The position numbers were made by a program, and so were the translations under genes. Source: Spirosoma arboris (GTDB taxonomy: Bacteria > Bacteroidota > Bacteroidia > Cytophagales > Spirosomataceae). Taken from it: a stretch of 64,000 bases of DNA. The notes beneath the pieces are model-generated. The model was not told the origin of the DNA. It made no database searches and saw only the letters and a list, made by a program, of their open reading frames with translations. The stretch's first letter is position 1. Each line of letters starts with the position of its first letter. The stretch covers positions 1-64,000 of the forward strand of contig NZ_WPIN01000021.1 of NCBI RefSeq assembly GCF_009754945.1, read 5' to 3'. Positions 61,194-64,000 of this stretch are shown piece after piece.

Positions 61194-61916
61194 TTACTTC
61201 GCTGGTTTTTTAAATACAGACTCGTCTACTTTAGGGTTGACCGTAATTTTGGTGGTAGACATGGTTATCGCTCCCATTTGTGCGTTCGCGATTTCCATGG
61301 TATTGGGAAACTGGACACCATCTATGGCTTTATAGTCTGAAAAACTAATTTCGGCATCCTGACCATTCATAGTCGATTTGACTTTAGTCATCATATAGGT
61401 GGTGGCGTCAATATACTCGTCCACCGTCTGACCATCTTTGGTTGTCACTTTCAAATGGTAGGCGTCCTTTTTATCTACTTTTTCTTTACCCACCAGTTCA
61501 ACTTTATTGCCTTTTTCTTTGTAATTGACCAGCGGTCCAAATGGGTCTAGCTGACCTTTTTGTTGTTTAATCTGATCGGCAGGCATGTCTTCGGGTTCGC
61601 CTGTTCCCTGCATCATAGTTGGGCGTAGCATCCAGCCGGTTTCGCCACCGTTGTCGACTACCTGAATCATTGAATTCCCCATCACCGACGATTCGGTTCG
61701 TAACGCCTTATTGACTACCATCGTCGTTTTGCTGGGTATTTCCATGCCTTGTACCGAAAGAGATCGTTCTACGATAAGCGTATTTATCCCTTTTAGTTTA
61801 TCCAGACCACCCAGAGCGGCAACGTGTTTGTCAACAATTTCGTCGACTGTTTGAGCATAAGCACTTACTGATACAAGGGCAGCTACTGCAGCAGCCAGGA
61901 ATTTGTTCGTTTTCAT
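61194..61916 (-). CDS. LolA/LolB-like outer membrane lipoprotein-sorting type protein
   Basis: A 240-residue exported protein with signal peptide (about 1-21, ending AYAQ). It has the half-barrel pattern of the LolA-like family (YKEKGNKVELVGKEKVDKKDAYHLKV; TVDEYIDATTYMMTKVKS; ISFSDYKAIDGVQFPNTMEI). The start at 61916 was chosen for the signal peptide. It follows the TonB-dependent receptor by 58 bases. Real lipoprotein sorting is not shown; it could be a periplasmic hydrophobic-molecule binder. Confidence 0.82.
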   Translation of the reverse strand: MKTNKFLAAAVAALVSVSAYAQTVDEIVDKHVAALGGLDKLKGINTLIVERSLSVQGMEIPSKTTMVVNKALRTESSVMGNSMIQVVDNGGETGWMLRPTMMQGTGEPEDMPADQIKQQKGQLDPFGPLVNYKEKGNKVELVGKEKVDKKDAYHLKVTTKDGQTVDEYIDATTYMMTKVKSTMNGQDAEISFSDYKAIDGVQFPNTMEIANAQMGAITMSTTKITVNPKVDESVFKKPAK

Positions 61917-61974
61917 TTTACTATAAGGGTTGTTTAAACTCTTCTCATTCGTTTTTGACCGCAATATCACTTAA

Positions 61975-64000
61975 TTACCGCGGTGTTCCGCCACCAGGAG
62001 CACCACCGCCCGATTGGGTCTGACCGTTTCCATCACTCTTTACGTCATCGTTATTAACCGACTTGGCTTTTTTACGTGGCGCATCCATGGTCATCTTCCC
62101 AATCTTATAGCTGAATGTCAGGCGAATACCCCGGTTGTAGAGATACACATCGTTTACCTGATTGAATTGAGCTGAATTCAACACGGTGTGGATATTAAAC
62201 CGATTCGAGAGGAAGTTTTCTGCAGCTAGCCCTATGCTTCCTTTTTTGTTATTGATATCCTTCTTGATACCCACTGTGTAAAACCCGAAACCACCTTGCT
62301 TCCCTTGTAATTGCACCTGCGAACCCTGCATAAATCCAAAGGCTTGAGCACCCCAGCCGTGGCCAAATTGTGCGTTGGCAAATGTTCCTCCACTAAGGTT
62401 AAAACCAGTATTGGTCAGGTTTTCGGAAACACCATCAGCATTTGTTGTCTGACCGGTTAGGCTCGTGTAAAATAAATTCAAAAACACACCAACATTAATT
62501 TTCGAGGTCACGGCCACATTGGCAAATGTGTTGGTACCGTAAGCATATTGACGACCAATGTTCTGATAGGTAGTGATAATTGCACCCGCCAAGGTATCAG
62601 ATGGTTGTCTGACCTGCGTAATCGCATTGTTCGTTACCCGTCCGAAGAAGGTAGCATTGATAAATGTCTTCTTGATCGTTTTACTCAAGCCCACTTCAAA
62701 GTTGTTGGTGAGTTCAGGACGAAGAGACGGATTACCGATCGTAATATTCTGGGGGTTGGCCGTGTTAAAATTCGGATTCAACTGCTGGAGTCCAGGACGC
62801 TGAATCCGTCGGTTATACCCGAGTTTGACGGTCGTTCCATTAAATGTTTTCGAGGCATTCACACTCGGAACTAATACACCATAATTACCGATGCCAAGGG
62901 TTCCATCTTTTTCAGTACTAGCGTCAATAAAGGTATGTTCGTAACGAAGTCCGCCTTTCAGCGTATACCGTTTCTTGGTCGTGTAAGTGTATGAACTGTA
63001 TGCGGCAGCAATGTTCTGGTGATACAACAGAGATCCCTGAGTACCATTTTTTTCTGTCGTAAATTCTCCCGTTGGTCCGGCCAGTAAGTAACGATAATCG
63101 CTGTTTACCTGCCGAATAATCCCTTTCGCACCAAACTCGATCAACTGATTTTTCTTAATAGGTGTTTGATAATCAGTCTGTAGCGTAAATTCCTGGTTAA
63201 CGTTTTTATTCAAATTCTGCTGACGGCCAGTTAACGAACCCGTGCCGTTGAGCAGATCGGCATTGAAATTATTCGTCAGATCGTTCCGGCTATACAGTGT
63301 CGAAATACTCCACTCCTGCTGAGGTTTGAAGGTATGAAGGTAGTCGATATTGGCATCTACCGTTCCCGACAGGTTTCTGGTATCTACATTCCGGTAAGAA
63401 ACTGAGCTAGGTGTTCCGTTCGTAAAAAGCTGGGTAACCAGATCCTGTGGGCTGATCATATTCCGCACGCCATACCGTACACCTGCGGTCAGGCTTTGGT
63501 TTTTAGCCAGATCGTAGTCAAACCCTAAATTATATTGCCCAAACAATCCCCGGCTTGTACCATCACCCGTCTGACGAGTCAGCGTAGACACCCCATTTAC
63601 CTCACTGGTTTGATCGAGGTTGGTTTTTGTGATGGTGTTATAGATACCGCGACCGAAACCGCCAATGGTAAAACCAGCCTTGCCTTTACGATAACTGCCA
63701 TTCAGCGATAACATGGAGCCCCGGTTACCAACCCCTGAATCCACGTTCAAATTAAGTCCCTGTAAACTGTTCTTTTTGGTAACGATGTTGATAATACCGC
63801 CTGAACCCTCGGCATCATATTTAGCCGACGGGCTCGTAATTACCTCTACAGTTTTAATCTGATCGGCAGGAATTTGCTTGAGTGCGTCAGAAACACTGCT
63901 GGCAACAATGGTACTGGGTTTGTTGTTGATCAGAACCCGAATATTGGAACTTCCCCGCAGCGAAACATTACCGTCGAGATCCACAGTGAGCATCGGCACT
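61975..64000 (-). CDS. TonB-dependent receptor-like outer membrane protein (partial)
   Basis: At least 674 residues of an outer membrane beta-barrel family protein; the 5' end runs past the window edge, so the true start is not seen. The plug region is present (SLRGSSNIRVLINNKPSTI; IKTVEVITSPSAKYDAEGSGGIINIVTKKN), followed by the barrel with repeated aromatic strands, and a C-terminal Gly-rich tail (GGGAPGGGTPR). Members bind or import large ligands. It is upstream of the LolA-like gene in one operon. Confidence 0.9.
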   Translation of the reverse strand, partial: VPMLTVDLDGNVSLRGSSNIRVLINNKPSTIVASSVSDALKQIPADQIKTVEVITSPSAKYDAEGSGGIINIVTKKNSLQGLNLNVDSGVGNRGSMLSLNGSYRKGKAGFTIGGFGRGIYNTITKTNLDQTSEVNGVSTLTRQTGDGTSRGLFGQYNLGFDYDLAKNQSLTAGVRYGVRNMISPQDLVTQLFTNGTPSSVSYRNVDTRNLSGTVDANIDYLHTFKPQQEWSISTLYSRNDLTNNFNADLLNGTGSLTGRQQNLNKNVNQEFTLQTDYQTPIKKNQLIEFGAKGIIRQVNSDYRYLLAGPTGEFTTEKNGTQGSLLYHQNIAAAYSSYTYTTKKRYTLKGGLRYEHTFIDASTEKDGTLGIGNYGVLVPSVNASKTFNGTTVKLGYNRRIQRPGLQQLNPNFNTANPQNITIGNPSLRPELTNNFEVGLSKTIKKTFINATFFGRVTNNAITQVRQPSDTLAGAIITTYQNIGRQYAYGTNTFANVAVTSKINVGVFLNLFYTSLTGQTTNADGVSENLTNTGFNLSGGTFANAQFGHGWGAQAFGFMQGSQVQLQGKQGGFGFYTVGIKKDINNKKGSIGLAAENFLSNRFNIHTVLNSAQFNQVNDVYLYNRGIRLTFSYKIGKMTMDAPRKKAKSVNNDDVKSDGNGQTQSGGGAPGGGTPR

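Overview
The window looks like a chromosomal segment of a Bacteroidota bacterium of the order Cytophagales, most likely Spirosoma or a close relative (inference). The support is a SusC/SusD pair, Bat proteins, DUF4270/DUF4907/DUF2279/DUF5690 proteins, malate:quinone oxidoreductase, and promoters of the Bacteroidota type (TTG or TTTG, about 19-20 bp, TAnnTTTG). No transposase, integrase, phage gene or CRISPR array was seen.

Layout. 1-300: a two-gene tRNA operon (Ser-GCU, Pro-UGG) on the minus strand with its own promoter and terminator. 441-5883: two Bat genes, a thiolase, purC, a STAS protein and ribonuclease Z. 5980-9689: a compact Hsp70 module made of a 100-residue GrpE-like protein, an atypical 832-residue Hsp70 and a tail-anchored unknown protein; it lies just before the diadenylate cyclase cdaA (9756-10568). 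10603-17106: a DUF4332 protein, a small conserved protein, a cytosolic HtrA-like protease, a DUF2279 protein, a large protein with a nucleoside-phosphorylase-like end, and mqo. 17338-26896: a SusC-SusD-secreted propeller operon, with a divergent membrane-spanning HTH regulator and a LytTR regulator. 27058-32901: membrane proteins, gamma-glutamyltransferase, a LacI regulator and a DUF819 transporter. 32989-37547: an EmrAB-TolC type efflux operon led by its MarR regulator, whose operators overlap a clear promoter. 38136-41000: a giant repetitive secreted protein. 41167-49058: fumC and a group of secreted sugar-oxidising or isomerising enzymes (TIM-barrel isomerase, sorbosone-dehydrogenase-like protein, GMC oxidoreductase with gluconate dehydrogenase subunit 3), with one frameshifted hydrolase. 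49419-54027: an S41 peptidase and a kelch/DUF4907/DUF4270 lipoprotein set. 54150-56633: a GH95 glycosidase. 56902-59976: a phosphonate-associated trio (DUF5690 transporter, dehydrogenase, phosphonatase-like HAD). 60305-64000: a lipoprotein gene broken by a stop codon, a LolA-like protein and a TonB-dependent receptor cut by the window edge.

Many intergenic gaps hold long inverted repeats. Four copies of one family (arms built from repeated CAGGAT units) are spread over 14 kb, one gap carries a perfect 51-bp-arm palindrome, and one repeat supplies the last codons and stop of a gene. The strongest candidates for undescribed biology are the Hsp70 module, whose Hsp70 carries a UVR-like motif, and the membrane-spanning regulator next to the SusCD operon.
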